From Podospora pseudocomata (lineage: Eukaryota; Ascomycota; Sordariomycetes; Sordariales; Podosporaceae), in the NCBI RefSeq assembly GCF_035222375.1, contig NC_085888.1, positions 1,674,001-1,738,000 of the forward strand: a DNA stretch of 64,000 nucleotides, in the 5' to 3' direction. Below, piece after piece: positions 31,388 to 43,700 of this stretch; within the stretch, counting starts at the first letter, position 1, and every line of letters starts with the position of its first letter. The notes beneath the pieces are model-generated. The model was not told where the DNA came from and did no database searches. It saw only the letters and a list, made by a program, of their open reading frames with translations. Position numbers and translations under genes: made by a program.

Positions 31388-33123
31388 CTAATACCCAGCC
31401 CCCCTATAATAATTCCCCGCCGCATCATCCCCACCTCCAGCAACCTGCGCACTAGGCGGAACATAAGCCTTATACCTCCCCTCCCCTCCCCCTCCCCCAG
31501 CAGCGGCACCACCACCAGCACCAGCAGCACCCTCCCCAATCCGACTAGGTAACCCCTGCCGAGCATCAAACGCCGGCCCGCTCGGCTTCAACGGCGGAGG
31601 CGACATCGTGGTCACCGGCACCGCCGGCCTTGACGTGTACGGACTATCCGGCGCACCACCATATCCCTCACCTCCATACTGCCCACCCGCATTCGCAGCA
31701 GCAGCATAATAAGGATTGGTCTGCACTCCCCCGGGAACAGCCGGCGGGGGAGCACCCGGAGCACCCGGAGCACTCGGAGCACTCGGCGCACTTGGGCTGG
31801 CAGCCGCATAAGGATCGTCGTTGTTGTTGGCGCTATAAAACGAAGCGTACGACCCGCTCGGATTGTGATGCGCCGCAACAGGCGAGTCATAAACCGAGGT
31901 GGACAACTCCTGCGGCCCCCCATAACTTTGCGGACGAGGGTTACCACCCGGGCCCCCTGTTGACGGGGACTGATAAGCCGTGTACTGCCCCTGAGGAGGA
32001 GGCGACACAGAAGTCTGGATCGGGGCCGGCTGCTGCCCGCTAGACGGCACCCTCTGTTCGTTCGGACGTTGAGGGTATCCCTGCTGCTGCTGTGGCGCTT
32101 GCTGCTGCTGAGGAGGTTGTGGTGGTGCCTGTTGCTGAGGCGCCTGTGGTGGTGCTTGATTTGGCTGGGATGGAATCTCCGCACCCGCAAAATACACCGG
32201 CGCAGGAGTTCCCGTCTGAGGAGGACGCTGGAAGTTGGGAGAAGGTGAGGATGGTGGGTATTGAGATGATTCTACTCGTATATACAAATCAGCTGTTGCT
32301 CAGTTCTAGTTTCGCGATCCCTCCTAAGCGCCAAACTCGGCCAATGCCGTACCTTGTTGAGCAGGGGCAGGAGTGTAGAATCTCTGCGGGTCTTGAGGAC
32401 CAGATGGACCAGAAGCGTAGCCCTGGCCGGCAGGAGGATACCCTCCAGGAATCTGGGGGCGCATCGCGTATTGGTGATACGTGGGACCAGGAGGGTGAGA
32501 CATGGACGACTCAAGCAGAGCCTCATAGTCCCTCCTAGCCTTGATGAACTTTTCATTCAGCTGCGTAAAGTCATCTGCACACCCAGTTAGCCAATCCCCA
32601 TTCGAACACCCTCCTGGAATGCCATACCTTTCTTCTGAGAGTACTTCTCAATCAGCTTGATAAGCTTAGGCCGAATGGCCAACGTCTGGTGATAGAGCTT
32701 CTGTGTCGCAAAGTCAGCCTTCCACTCTCCACCCTCCAAAATCCAGCCCAACATACCGATATCTCCTCGTTATCCTCCTCCCTCGGCCCAGTATTGCTCG
32801 CACTCAACAACGTCAACAACTTCTCCACATTCTTGATCTCAGCAAACACCTCCGCCTCCATCTGTGCCTCCCTCTGCAGCTCATCCGGCGTGGGATCGGT
32901 CAACTTCTCCACATAATTCAAGGGAAAAATGCCCGTTTTCCCCTTCAACGAACCCCTCCACCAATCCTTATACACACTCTCCAACACGGCAATCACATCC
33001 CCCTTCTTGAACTCCAACTCCCCCGGCTCCGACGGCAAGAAATCGTACAAAGCCCTCACCCTCGACACCGTCGCCGCCGTAGTCCCAGAAGCAACCGGCT
33101 GGATCGGCGCTGCCACCTCCTCC

Positions 33124-33155
<32 letters not shown>

Positions 33156-33910
33156 ACCCGCACCGGCACTCCCACTGGGGCCAGCAGCAGCCGAACTACT
33201 CCCACCAACTCCCTTCCCCTTCTTCCTCTCCTCCTCCTGCAAGCTCAGCTTGAGCGCCATCTGCAACTCCTCCTCTTCCTTCTGCCTATCCACCTCGGTC
33301 AAGCTATTCTTCTGCGGCGCGCTAGGAGGGTGCAGCGTGGGGTTGCTCTGCTTCAGGCGATAGTAAGCATCGTACATGATCCCCAGATCCGGATCAGACT
33401 TGAACATGTCGCTCCAGTCCTTCATCCTCTCCAGAATCTTCGCCTTGACTTGATTGTGCGTGTTCCGGTCGTTGGCCAGTTTGAGAAGGGCATCGGTAAA
33501 CGCGCGGGAGGAGAGCTCGCGGTGCATGTTCTTTCCACAGTTTTGGGAGAGGGCGTTTGCGACCTGCACAGGTAAATCATTACTTGTTAGCAAAGGGGCC
33601 AAATGTGTGTGTATGTGCGAGTAACAGAAGCAAAATGATAACCCACCTCAAGAGTATACAACTGCACATTCGCATTCCGATGAGCCAGCCTCTTAATCAT
33701 GCTCTGCACCGCATCCTTGCTCCCATTGGCATCGCTTGCTACCCGGTCGCAAACCTCCATGATGGCTCCCCAGTCCTCGGAAGTAAGATTCTCATCCGTG
33801 GCCTTGTCTATTGTTCACTTGGTCAGCATCCCATTTCATCAATCATGGACAGAAAAGAAAGACATACTAATGGCCTCATCATACGGCCCGGCCGCCGCCG
33901 CTCGGAACAT
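31388..33910 (-). CDS. hse1: Hse1, ESCRT-0 subunit (VHS-UIM-SH3)
   Basis: Endosomal sorting protein that with Vps27 binds ubiquitinated cargo and starts multivesicular-body formation. Six exons (minus strand): 33868-33910, 33647-33807, 32757-33563, 32628-32700, 32353-32574, 31388-32271; phases close to give 729 residues. The N-terminal VHS domain starts MFRAAAAGPYDEAI and includes EDWGAIMEVCDRVASD and VANALSQNCGKNMHRELSSR. A UIM at about residue 170 reads EEEELQMALKLSLQEEE. A polyglutamine run of 11 precedes the SH3 domain (about 240-295: VRALYDFLPSEPGELEFKKG, WWRGSLKGKTGIFPLNYV). A coiled-coil GAT-like region follows, and the last third is a proline/glutamine-rich disordered tail. ATG13 lies upstream on the same strand, 1.2 kb away. 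Domain order and length are typical for filamentous-fungal Hse1. Confidence 0.96.
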
Positions 33911-35145
33911 GCTGGGCGAATGTGTTGCTAAGCTTACTATCCCTGGCAGAAAAGACCGATGCGACTCGATCAAAAAGAAAACTCTTGTGCTATCCCGACC
34001 CTTCGGCAGAGAAGATGCGCAGTTTTTTGTCTAGGGTTGGCGGTTTCGGCGTTGCTGGTAGGTGGTGGTGAAAGGTTCCGGAAAGGAAGCTCTGACGTCG
34101 GCGTTCGATTGCTTGCTCAAGGTACGGGGACGGATAAGCTCCCCCGCTTCCCGCCCGTCAGTTCGTCGCTGTTATTTCTGTCTGGTCTTTTGGCTCGTCT
34201 CGCCAGGAACTGGATAGTATTGCTTTTTGCTGGAAAGACTGATATCTCAAACGGAGGATATCCTCTCTAGGTGCGGTGTGGTGATTGCACAAGGTTGGTA
34301 TCGATGATGATCAAAGGTCAAGGTTCAAGGTCAAGTGGGCAGTGCACATGTGCCGCGTGGTTGGTCAGGCCTCCCACCAAGAGCATGGTATGGTTACGTA
34401 AATACTGCCGCGCACTGCACGCTAACCAGCAGCATCACATGTAAGATACAGTAAAAGCCGTAACAACAGCCGCCGCTTCAACTTGCCGCCCCCCCATTGC
34501 GTATGCAGCTTGCGCAGCCACGAAAAGAAAACTCCATCTTGGCCGACAGCTCTTGGACATGTCAAGCTAGCACATGGCAGATTTCCTCTCGAGGTGTCTT
34601 GGCCAAAAGCCAGACTCCTACCATTCTCTATCACTCATACACAATCAAGGAAGCAACAATATCAGATCAGATGAACCATGAGGAACAACGTAAAATTGGG
34701 GGCTATGTCCACACACACACACCCTCCCCCACTAGATCATATACAATACAATAATAGAAATATATGGTGTATACAAATGCCATTTGTAAATACACCTCAT
34801 GCTGATGCTCCATGCATCCTCCATCTCTATCGCTTCCAAACATCCATGTGCTCGCTCCGATGCTATGCCGTTCCTCTTCTTGCTGTCTGTTTGGTTTTCA
34901 CAATCTCTTTGCCACCCACCCATCCCAACCTCACCAATCCCCTATATCCCTAGCATCTCATTCTTTCTGGAAACATAACTCAAAACAAACCAAACCCCCA
35001 TGTTAAAAAGCAATCGCTCGCTGTTGTTCCTGTCCTGATCCCCCCCCCCCACAGTCCCCCATAACATACAATCCACTTTGCAACGCCAGAGAAACAAAAA
35101 GGTAGCCCACAGTTCACATGACCAATCAAACAACCCAAGAAAAGA
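33911..35145. other. Region between HSE1 and ATG13
   Basis: 1.2 kb holding the HSE1 promoter/leader and the ATG13 3' end. A short AC repeat lies near 34709-34722 and a C10 run near 35041. Only short open frames are present. Confidence 0.55.
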
Positions 35146-37950
35146 TCACGACCATCCTTTCCTCAAAACTCCTCGCAACCCCGGTTCCCGTTCATTACTT
35201 CCGTCCTCTAGGCTCCTCCTCCCAGGTCCCAATTCACTCAGTTCAAAGAGCAACGGCTCTTCCGTCGGACCATCCACACTGGTGCCCAGCCTCGCCGATG
35301 AAAATGAGTTTGGCCTATTCGTCCTGACGGGATATCGCACGCCCCGACCACCGAAAGGACTGGCGATAGCCGCCGGCGGCACATCTCCTAGACTCTCACT
35401 CCCATCCTTGTTTCCCGCGCTACTGCCTTCTGCCGCAGTAGAACTCTGCCCGCCTGCACCTCCCTGATAGGCAAGCAGCGTGCTCAATGTCGGTACATCC
35501 TTGTCTGCACCCGCCTCAACACTGGCGCTGCGCTGGCCAGGATATGAATCCACATCAGCCGCCAGTGAACGGTGCTGCTGCACCACCGAGCTAGATCGCC
35601 GGTTCGGGTTGCCCACATGGTACAACCTGGGCGATAGCGGAATGTCAATAGCACCCGTGCCTTGCCCGCCCTCCTGCGCGACAGGAGTCTCCATATCTTC
35701 GGCTTCGTCTTCCTCGGCAACAGTGACACCAGAACTCCTACCAGCACGGCGGGTCACCTGCCCCGGAGCTTGATAATCAATAATAGAATTCTCACTCAGC
35801 CGAGACGGAATCGCTGGCGTGTGAGGGGTGTGTGGCGAGAGTGGCTTGCCAGGAGAGGTAGACGTCGACATGGAAGCCGGGTTTGCCATGCTGGGCACGT
35901 TGCCGAGTTGGCGGCTTGACGTGCTGGAAGAACGCTGCAGATGCATCGACGACGCCATCGAGTCTGTCAGGGCATTGTTCGTTTCCCGCATCATCTGATA
36001 CTTGGACAGCTGGTTGGCCGTCCTCTTGGAGGCCGAGGACTCGCCCTTGCTGTTGACCTCGAAGCTTTTGAGCGTCTTGTGGCTGTCCAGGGCCTTGAGA
36101 AATTCCGAGATGTTATCGTCATCAGTCACAAAAGAACCCGAGCTGGCGATACCTCCGGCTTCGGTCAGAAGGCCCGATCCAGGTTGAGCGGATGATGACA
36201 AGCTCTGCTTCCCGCTGCTGGCCTGATCGTCATCGCCCCTGCTCTGCCCGCCAAATGAAAGGCGCCCTCGTCGGTGAGTAAAGCTGCTGCTGTACCGGTT
36301 CCCAGGCTTGGGCGATCCCGACACCACAGGTACATCCTGTGGAGGTACAGAGGGACCCCGCAATGATGCAGCCATTCCGGCTGTCAGCGATGATCGATTG
36401 CCAGACCGACTAAACTGGCTGAGTCCTGACGGGCGCGATAGTGATTGCGGGGACGGTGGCACGTCTGCATCCGCAAGTCTGGGAGAGCCTGAAACTGAGC
36501 CAGCTTTGAACGGCTGGAAAGAAACGGATGGCCTCCGAGAGCCTTCCTCCCCAGTTCTCAACGGAGGTCGGGTCAGAGCGCCACGGATAGGTAATGAATG
36601 TGGCGCACTTGGCCGCTCCACGCTGGCTGAAGTAGACTCTGATGGGGAGCTCGTGTCGGATCCAATAGGGCGGACCTGTCTCAGTGCAGTGATGGGGCTT
36701 GTTCCCAGCGCCCCTTCGCCATGGAAGGTGGACAGACTGCCATACGTCTGCTGGGGACCCGGCGTCTCACGACCGAGCCTGTGAGCTGGGAGCGAGCCCG
36801 GCTCGGCATACGAGTCAGATCTTCCATGCCTGCGTGACCGGTGCTGGATGGTTGGCCTAAAGAAGTTCTCCTCCACCATGAAGCGCGAGCTCAGCAACGA
36901 TTCTGAAGCGTCTACCCGAAAGTTGCAATCGTTTCGATAAGTAACCGAGGCGGAAAATCGGCCCACGGGGATGTCAAGATCTCCAAAATCATATGTGGTC
37001 ACCGCCTCCCTCCCATCTCCCTCGTGGAGTGGCTGTCGTAATGGGTCATATGTGGTGAGATACTCGGGCTCTGCAGTCGACACCCGACACTTGACTTGCA
37101 GTGCCGGATGGACTCCCTTGGCGAGCGCTTGTTGCGAGTACTTCCAGCAGGGCGTGACGCGTGTTGCCATAAAAAGTGTGCGAAAGAACATGATGGCCCT
37201 CTTGTATAATGTCGGTAATGTTGGGGCAAAATCGCCAAGGCCGTTTGTTGATAAATCTTTGAGCTCGATCGCCCACCGCTCCAGGACGACCTCGGTATTC
37301 TGCGCTCGCGGTCGTCGGCTTCCAAATCCATCGTCACTTGTTTCTGAAGGATTCAGGGCTTCCAAAACATCCCACCTCTTTCCGTTGTCGTCGATGAGCA
37401 CCAGGCTCTGGCTGCTATTTAAGCTGGAAGCATCGATGTACGTCTCGATGACTAGGGGCGGCGGAGGGCTCTCGAACGAGCCGGACGTCTTGTATACTCG
37501 AAGTTCATGCCGAAAATCGTCGGTATCGTCGGTGTCTATAGAAAACTGGTTGCTGTCAGCGGGAGTATATCACATGCAAACAACCTGTCCGGCCGTAACT
37601 TACCCATTTGTTCACCACCTTGGTCCCATCGGCGTTCCGGCGGGAAGTCGGCCCAAGGTTCACGCGAGACCCTAGAATGAGCACAGCGGCTTTGAGGTAG
37701 AAGTTCTGTCATGATGTCAGCCTTGTCCTGTCCTCCCCTTTCCACACCCACGTACCTGGATGATCTGGTCCAGCTTCTTGATGGTCTCCCGGGGGGTATC
37801 GGCGCCAGAAGATGCCGGAGGACTGCCCGGGGCTGCGGCGTCCGAGCCGGTGCGGATGCGGTCCCTCGGGTTGTTGGTACGTGTGGGGTTTGTCTGGGGA
37901 GAAGATGCGGGGGAGGACACCCGGGGCGGGTGACGGGATTGTTGATGCAT
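35146..37950 (-). CDS. atg13: Atg13, autophagy kinase-complex regulator
   Basis: Regulatory subunit of the Atg1 kinase complex that starts autophagosome formation when TORC1 is inactive. Exons (minus) are 37756-37950, 37604-37705 and 35146-37545, giving 898 residues. The N-terminal HORMA domain runs from about residue 55 to 300: KKLDQIIQNFYLKAAVLILG, NKWFSIDTDD, ELRVYKTSG, then WAIELKDLST, LPTLYKRAIMFFRTLF, and the diagnostic TYDFGDLDIPVGRFSASVTY with CNFRVDASESLLSSRF. The rest is a long Ser/Pro-rich disordered region, consistent with a heavily phosphorylated regulator. It includes FVTDDDNISEFLKALDSHKT at about residue 650, where the Atg1- and Atg17-binding segment is expected. First exon MHQQSRHPPRVSSPASS; the start is the first ATG of the frame. 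Confidence 0.96.
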
Positions 37951-40717
37951 TGCTGCGGCTAAGGATGGAGGTTGGGGTCGGGACAATGGCCTTTACATCG
38001 GTACGGGGATATTGTGTAGTAGGTAGGTAGGTAGGTGGGTTGTTGATGTGTTGTAATGTTGCAGGATGGCTATCGAGAAAAAGTCAAGGTCAAGCAAGTG
38101 GTGCCGAGTGTTGTTTGTCAAGAAGTTCGGATCGAGACAGATGTGGAGGTGGATAATGGATGGTGGATGGGTGGATGTTTAGGTGGGAGGGTTCCAGCGG
38201 GTATTTGCATCCATCGTTTGAGGCGGCGAGATAGGTCAGGATGGGAAGTTTGAGAAAGAGGGGATGATGGCCCAAGGCGGATCTCAGGGGGAGGGGGGAG
38301 GGAGGATGCTGGTTGGCGGTGACGGTGACGGTGACGGCGACGGCGACAAAGTGATAAGTGGTCAAGTCCCAGTCCCAAGGCAGACGGCCGGCTGAGGCTC
38401 TAGGGCTCCCCCAGTGTGGTTCCACGTAGTAGGCAACGGGAGCGTGCAGCTGCACCTAGAGAGGCACGAAACTGTCTGTCTTTTTTTACAGAGAATGTCG
38501 TGCGCTCTTCTCCCGATAACGACAGTCACCTCAGTCACCTCAAAGTCATAACAGACGGCGATGTCGGAAGAGAACCCACGGTTAACACGGTCGATGCGCC
38601 AGGCGATCGAGATAAGGATTGACTCCCTCACTTGTTCCTGGCTGCATCGACTAACGTAAGCAGGCACCTCGTGGTCAAGGAACAAGGGTTCTTTGGCAGG
38701 AAGCTTAGCCCAAAACGGGCGCTACAACAGACTGGCAGTCGTCTGTCAAGTGCCGGCATAACGGGGAGCTTACAGCTGGCAGTTTTGGTCTACCACCACC
38801 ACCATCTTTCAGTCATCAATCCATCATCGACTTTCTTTTCGGAGAGAACCCAACAAAAAGAGACAAGTGCCGCCCCCCCTTCCCCGTGACCGTTGAAACT
38901 GGTGTGCTGGTATGTACATAGTGCAAGCCTCTCTTTCGTCATCACATCACGCAAAACCGCCAAGCACGACCAAGACGAGCGATGATGCAATGTAACTAGG
39001 TTGATTTCCTTATCTCGTATCATCGCTCATCGGCAGGCAAATGCACCTCGCTGCCAGCCTCCCGCTCACCTCCTGCCTAGAGCTAATTCTCTTGTTTTGA
39101 CTTTAAAAACATTGAGATGCCTAGATCCTTTGCATATATTTTCTGCAGTCTCGGTCCTGAGCGGTTCTCCGCTGACAGATAAATATCGATGGCTGGGAAC
39201 TCATTCACAAGAAACTTCGGTCACCACTGGTTCTCTCCACAGTCCAATGTGTGGCATTTAAGTCTAGGTATCAGCCTTCAACGGCTTGCAGTCTTACGGT
39301 ATAAGAAGTTGCCTGGTCACCAGTAACCTGTTGCCTCCTCTCATTCCGAATTCACCAATGACCACACAACAAGTTGAGCCTCTACCAGTCTTATCACGAT
39401 ATCTCTTCTCTGTGCTCTCTTTTCTCCAGGCATACAACAAAAACTCTCAGACCTCGAAACCCCAAAAAGCATCCCCACCGGATTACCCCTTTCAGCCTCC
39501 GTATGGTGTGCCTGTGTCAGTCTCTGGATCAACCTCGCACTGCATTGGACACAAGACACACCTGCCTCCCCGAACCACTGGTTAATGGACTCAACCAAGC
39601 CTTTCCACACCATAATGTTAATTACTTCCCATGTCACACGTCACTCTTCTCTTGTCATACAGAACATAGAGAACCACCCATCGGCGATAAGGGAGATGAA
39701 CCAGGCCTTACTTAGCCACTCACACTTCCCAAGCAACTTGCGCTTTTTACCTTCGGCAAAGATAGCCCACACCCAGCAAATAGGACCTCAATCCGATCCG
39801 AGGCTGTCCGTCCTGCATACCTCGTGCTTAGTTGTCCGTACATACACACATACAAACACACACACACAGCAACCCATCACATGCCAGCCTTCTCTCATGC
39901 AAAAAAACAAAGATATGCAATGCACCACAACGTGGGATTGTCCAAACCCTGAGTGGCAATTGACCAACAATTGGCATTCGGGAGAACCAGCCTAGGTAGA
40001 CATTGGACAAAACAACCTCGCAGACCTAGCATTTGGTAGCTAAGCCTCATATGTAGGTAAGGTAAGGAAGATGGTCTCGGACAGCAAGAGTATATGCATA
40101 GGTAGGTATGTGTTCGGATGTGCATGGTATAATGCCAGACTTTCCACTGAAGTCAAGTCTCAAAGCAAACCATGTTACACTACCGCGCAATTGACCAACA
40201 ATTGCATACCCACGGTGCCTATCTCAGAGAGGACAAGTCACCCACCATCCACAGAGTGCAGGTGTAAATAAGATGTCCTCAAAGACGGCGCAATTCTCCA
40301 TCGCCAATGAACACCGCGACCACCTAGGTACCTAGCCATACATCAACGGCCCACCAACTGAAAGGCCATTGAAAGCACGATAGGTAGGTATCAAACAGAT
40401 CTCTCAACCAGGTCAGATCTCGCGACCAATTACTTGCTGATTTGCTCACCATGTGGAAATGTATAACTCATATGTGTGTATGTGCTGCATAGGTATCTCT
40501 CCATAGTATGTACATACCAACGTGGCCACCCATCAATCTGCCACATACCTCTCTTCCCCAAACCAAGATATATATATATATACAAGCGAAAAATGCAGCC
40601 AGAGCAGAGTAATCAAACCATGTACAAATATTCAAGTCCTTGTTGCCACGCTCCCAAAACTCCACTTATGCGTTGCTGTTATGCATTCAGAACCAAACAC
40701 TCAACTCGTGACACCCC
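37951..40717. other. Intergenic, 2.8 kb, upstream of ATG13
   Basis: Contains the ATG13 promoter/leader and the 3' flank of the BTB gene. (TAGG)n at about 38019-38036, a CGGTGA/CGGCGA hexamer tract near 38318-38346, a CA-rich run at 39840-39868, palindromic ACCTAGGTACCTAG near 40324, and a TA repeat at 40567-40580. All open frames are short and unconvincing. Confidence 0.5.
38019..38036. repeat. (TAGG)n tract
   Basis: Four to five TAGG units just upstream of ATG13, one of many such tracts in the intergenic DNA of this window. Confidence 0.8.
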
Positions 40718-43700
40718 TCAGCACCCCTCACCAACAGCTACAGCAGCCGCCGGCCCTGACGTACCCGACTGCTCCCTCCTCCCGCCTCTCCCCCTTCCCC
40801 TCCCTCTATTCTCCCTCGACGGGCCAGCACCACCACCCCCTTTCTCCCCCTTTCCACCTTCACCCCCACCACCACCACCACCTCTCTTCCCTCTCCCTCC
40901 TCCTCCCCCCCTAGCATTCCCCTCACCAACCCCCCTAGCTTTTTCCCCCCTCTCACCCTCACCACCACCACCCCCACCTCTCCTCCCCCCCCGTCCCCTC
41001 TTGTTACCACCCTCCTTTTTACTCCCCCCCGCCCCAACACCACCCAACCTCCTCCCCTCCTCCTCCCTCATCCTCTTCTCCTCCGCATCCCACCACTCCT
41101 GAAACGCCTGCTCCTGCTGAATCTCCTCCAAGCTCCTCTTCGCCGCCGCCTCCTTCACGCTCTCTTTGACTCTAATCTCTTGCTGCATGATATCCTCCAT
41201 CGTGAAGCCCGCCATCAAGTCCCTCTCCAGCTTGTGCGCAGGTACAATGTAATTTTTCGAGTGCGGCACCAGGGGCTCTTCCTTCTTTGCAGGAACAGCA
41301 GGAGGTTTGGGAGCGCTGGATGAAGGAGTAGAACGCTGACCCGCAAACCTCGTGTCGGGGGAGGCGTTCCTTATTGTCTGTACCGGTTTGACGGCGGGAG
41401 GGAGGAGTTGTGGTGATGGCTGAGCAGGAGGTTTAGGTCCACCCCGGCCTTTGATAGTAGCCAGCTTCCACGGTGCCGCGGACGCGGACTCATCTTTGGC
41501 TCGTTCCCACGCATTCTTCGACTGCTGCTCCGCCTTCGATGCCGCCATCGCCAACTGAGCGTCCTTCTCCGCCTGCTGCTGCCTCTTCTTCTCCTTCTGG
41601 CTCATCTTTCCTTGAGCAGGCCGTGGGGCACCCCCCTCCTTCACCTTCTGCGCCGCCAACCCCGCCGACAGCGCCGACTTGGGGCTCTCCGACTGGATGA
41701 TGCCCCTAAGGTCAAGCTTCTCCGTCAACACAGCAGCCGCACCACCCCATGGAGTCCCCGTCTTGACTGGAGTAGTACCACCTACATCCACGGGACGGGT
41801 AGCAGCAAGTGTAGGTTTTGCAGGACTAGGCGCGGAATACGGGTTGACCGGAGGCGATGACTGCTCAAGGCTCATCCAGACTTTCTTCCCCTTCCCCTTC
41901 ACCGAGCTCCCCAGCGGTGCGATCTTGTCCTCCGCGGGTACTTCACCAGTCTTTCGGGATCGCAGGGAGGGACTGTTGATAGGCGAGGAATCATCCTCCT
42001 CCTCCCCCTCCATGTCAAACATCATATCCCCCTGCTCCCCCTTCGCCTTCAAATCGGGACTAAAAGGCTCATTCCTCCCCTTCCTGACCCTATCAGGCGT
42101 AGGCGTGAACAAACCCCCCTCCTCCAGACTCCCAAACTTGGTCCTCCCACTCACAACACCCATCTTCCTCTCCTCCTCCTTCTGCACCTTGAACCCCATC
42201 TCCCTAACCCTAACCTGCCTCTCCTCAAGTACATCCTCCGCCAACCCCGCATCATCCAACTGACTGCTCAGCTGCGCCCGATAACTCGCCAGATAAGGAT
42301 AATGCGCCAGCTGGTTATCCCTCACCACAGCATCTAGCTCCAGCAACAAGTCCTCATCCAGCTCGTCAAGCAAGTGATTCTCCAGCATCGTCTCCAGCTG
42401 AAGACAAATATACTCCAACCCCGCGTCCTTGAACTCGGTAACTGAACACGGCCCAATCGCATTGAGAAAATGCGCAATATTCCGAATATTCGCAAACCGT
42501 CCCATGACTTTCTGACATATCTGCGCCAGTCGGTCCAGCATCAAATAGTTCGCAGTCGACATGACCTCCATGACCAGATCCAAAAAGTCATCAAGCGTGT
42601 CGCAAACCGCCGAGTCAAACAGCTCACTCCCCGCATCTGCGTAAAGATATTGCAACACATACCCAAACGCCGTAGAGTCGATGTGCTTCATATCAAGCCT
42701 GATGATCCTCTCCTCCTGCTGCCTACGACCAGCAAGCCACGCCCCCCCGGACCGCCCAAAGAACAAGCCCTCAAACCACGGACACCGCCTGCACAAAAAC
42801 CTGCTGTGAACAGCCACCTCCGTCCCATCAAGCTCGAGCAGCGCATCCCCATCCTCAAAAAACCGCCTCCTGTCCCCCTTGAGCGCAGCCCGGAAGTCCT
42901 CATCCATGCACCTCTCCGGTTCCACCTGCAGCCTCGCCGCAGCCTCAAGGTTGTGCATTTCGAGTCGCACGGCCAGTCTCATGACCTCCAACCGCACCTG
43001 GCGGTACCGGTACGCCAGCGCAGGAGCATGCCGCGTATAGTTCCACACCGGAACCACCCGGTCCCGGTAGGCAAAAAGCACCAGGTTCAACAGCGTGAGC
43101 AGGTCCAAGCCCTGGAGGCAAACGACCGTTTTGCTGCCGTCGTCGTCGTCCTTGTGAACGGTGAACAACTCATGTGCATAGCTGCCCGTCCCCCGAAACT
43201 CTGACAACGCTCGTCGGAGTACCGAGCTGCGCGCAGAGAGCAACCAGCTGTGCACAGGAATCTTGAGCTCAGGGGCGGACGACACGCAAACGACCGTGTC
43301 CAATGGTTCGTTTCGGCATCCCCACGTGGCCAGGTGCTGAGCCAAGTCTCTCTCCAGATCCGGGGACCTCAAGATTTCATAAGCGATATCCCCAAGTCGT
43401 GCCTCAAGATCAGGGTTCTCCCAAAACTTCCGGCTTTCTTGCGTGGATTCCCCATCCTCAGAAGCTTCAAACCCTTCCAGACAGTTCAACGGCGCCACAT
43501 CATCCCACAGAGCCTGCTCATCCACCGCCAGCTGCTGCTTCATCACCTCCGAGTCCTCCCGGATAGCAGCAAAAGCCCCATACGCAGAGGCCCGAACAGT
43601 AGCAACCTTGGTGATATAAGGGACGCGCTGGAACTTGAAATTCCTCTTCGATTCCGAAATGTTGTTGGCGGAAGAAGCGCCCTTGCCTTTTACACGCTTG

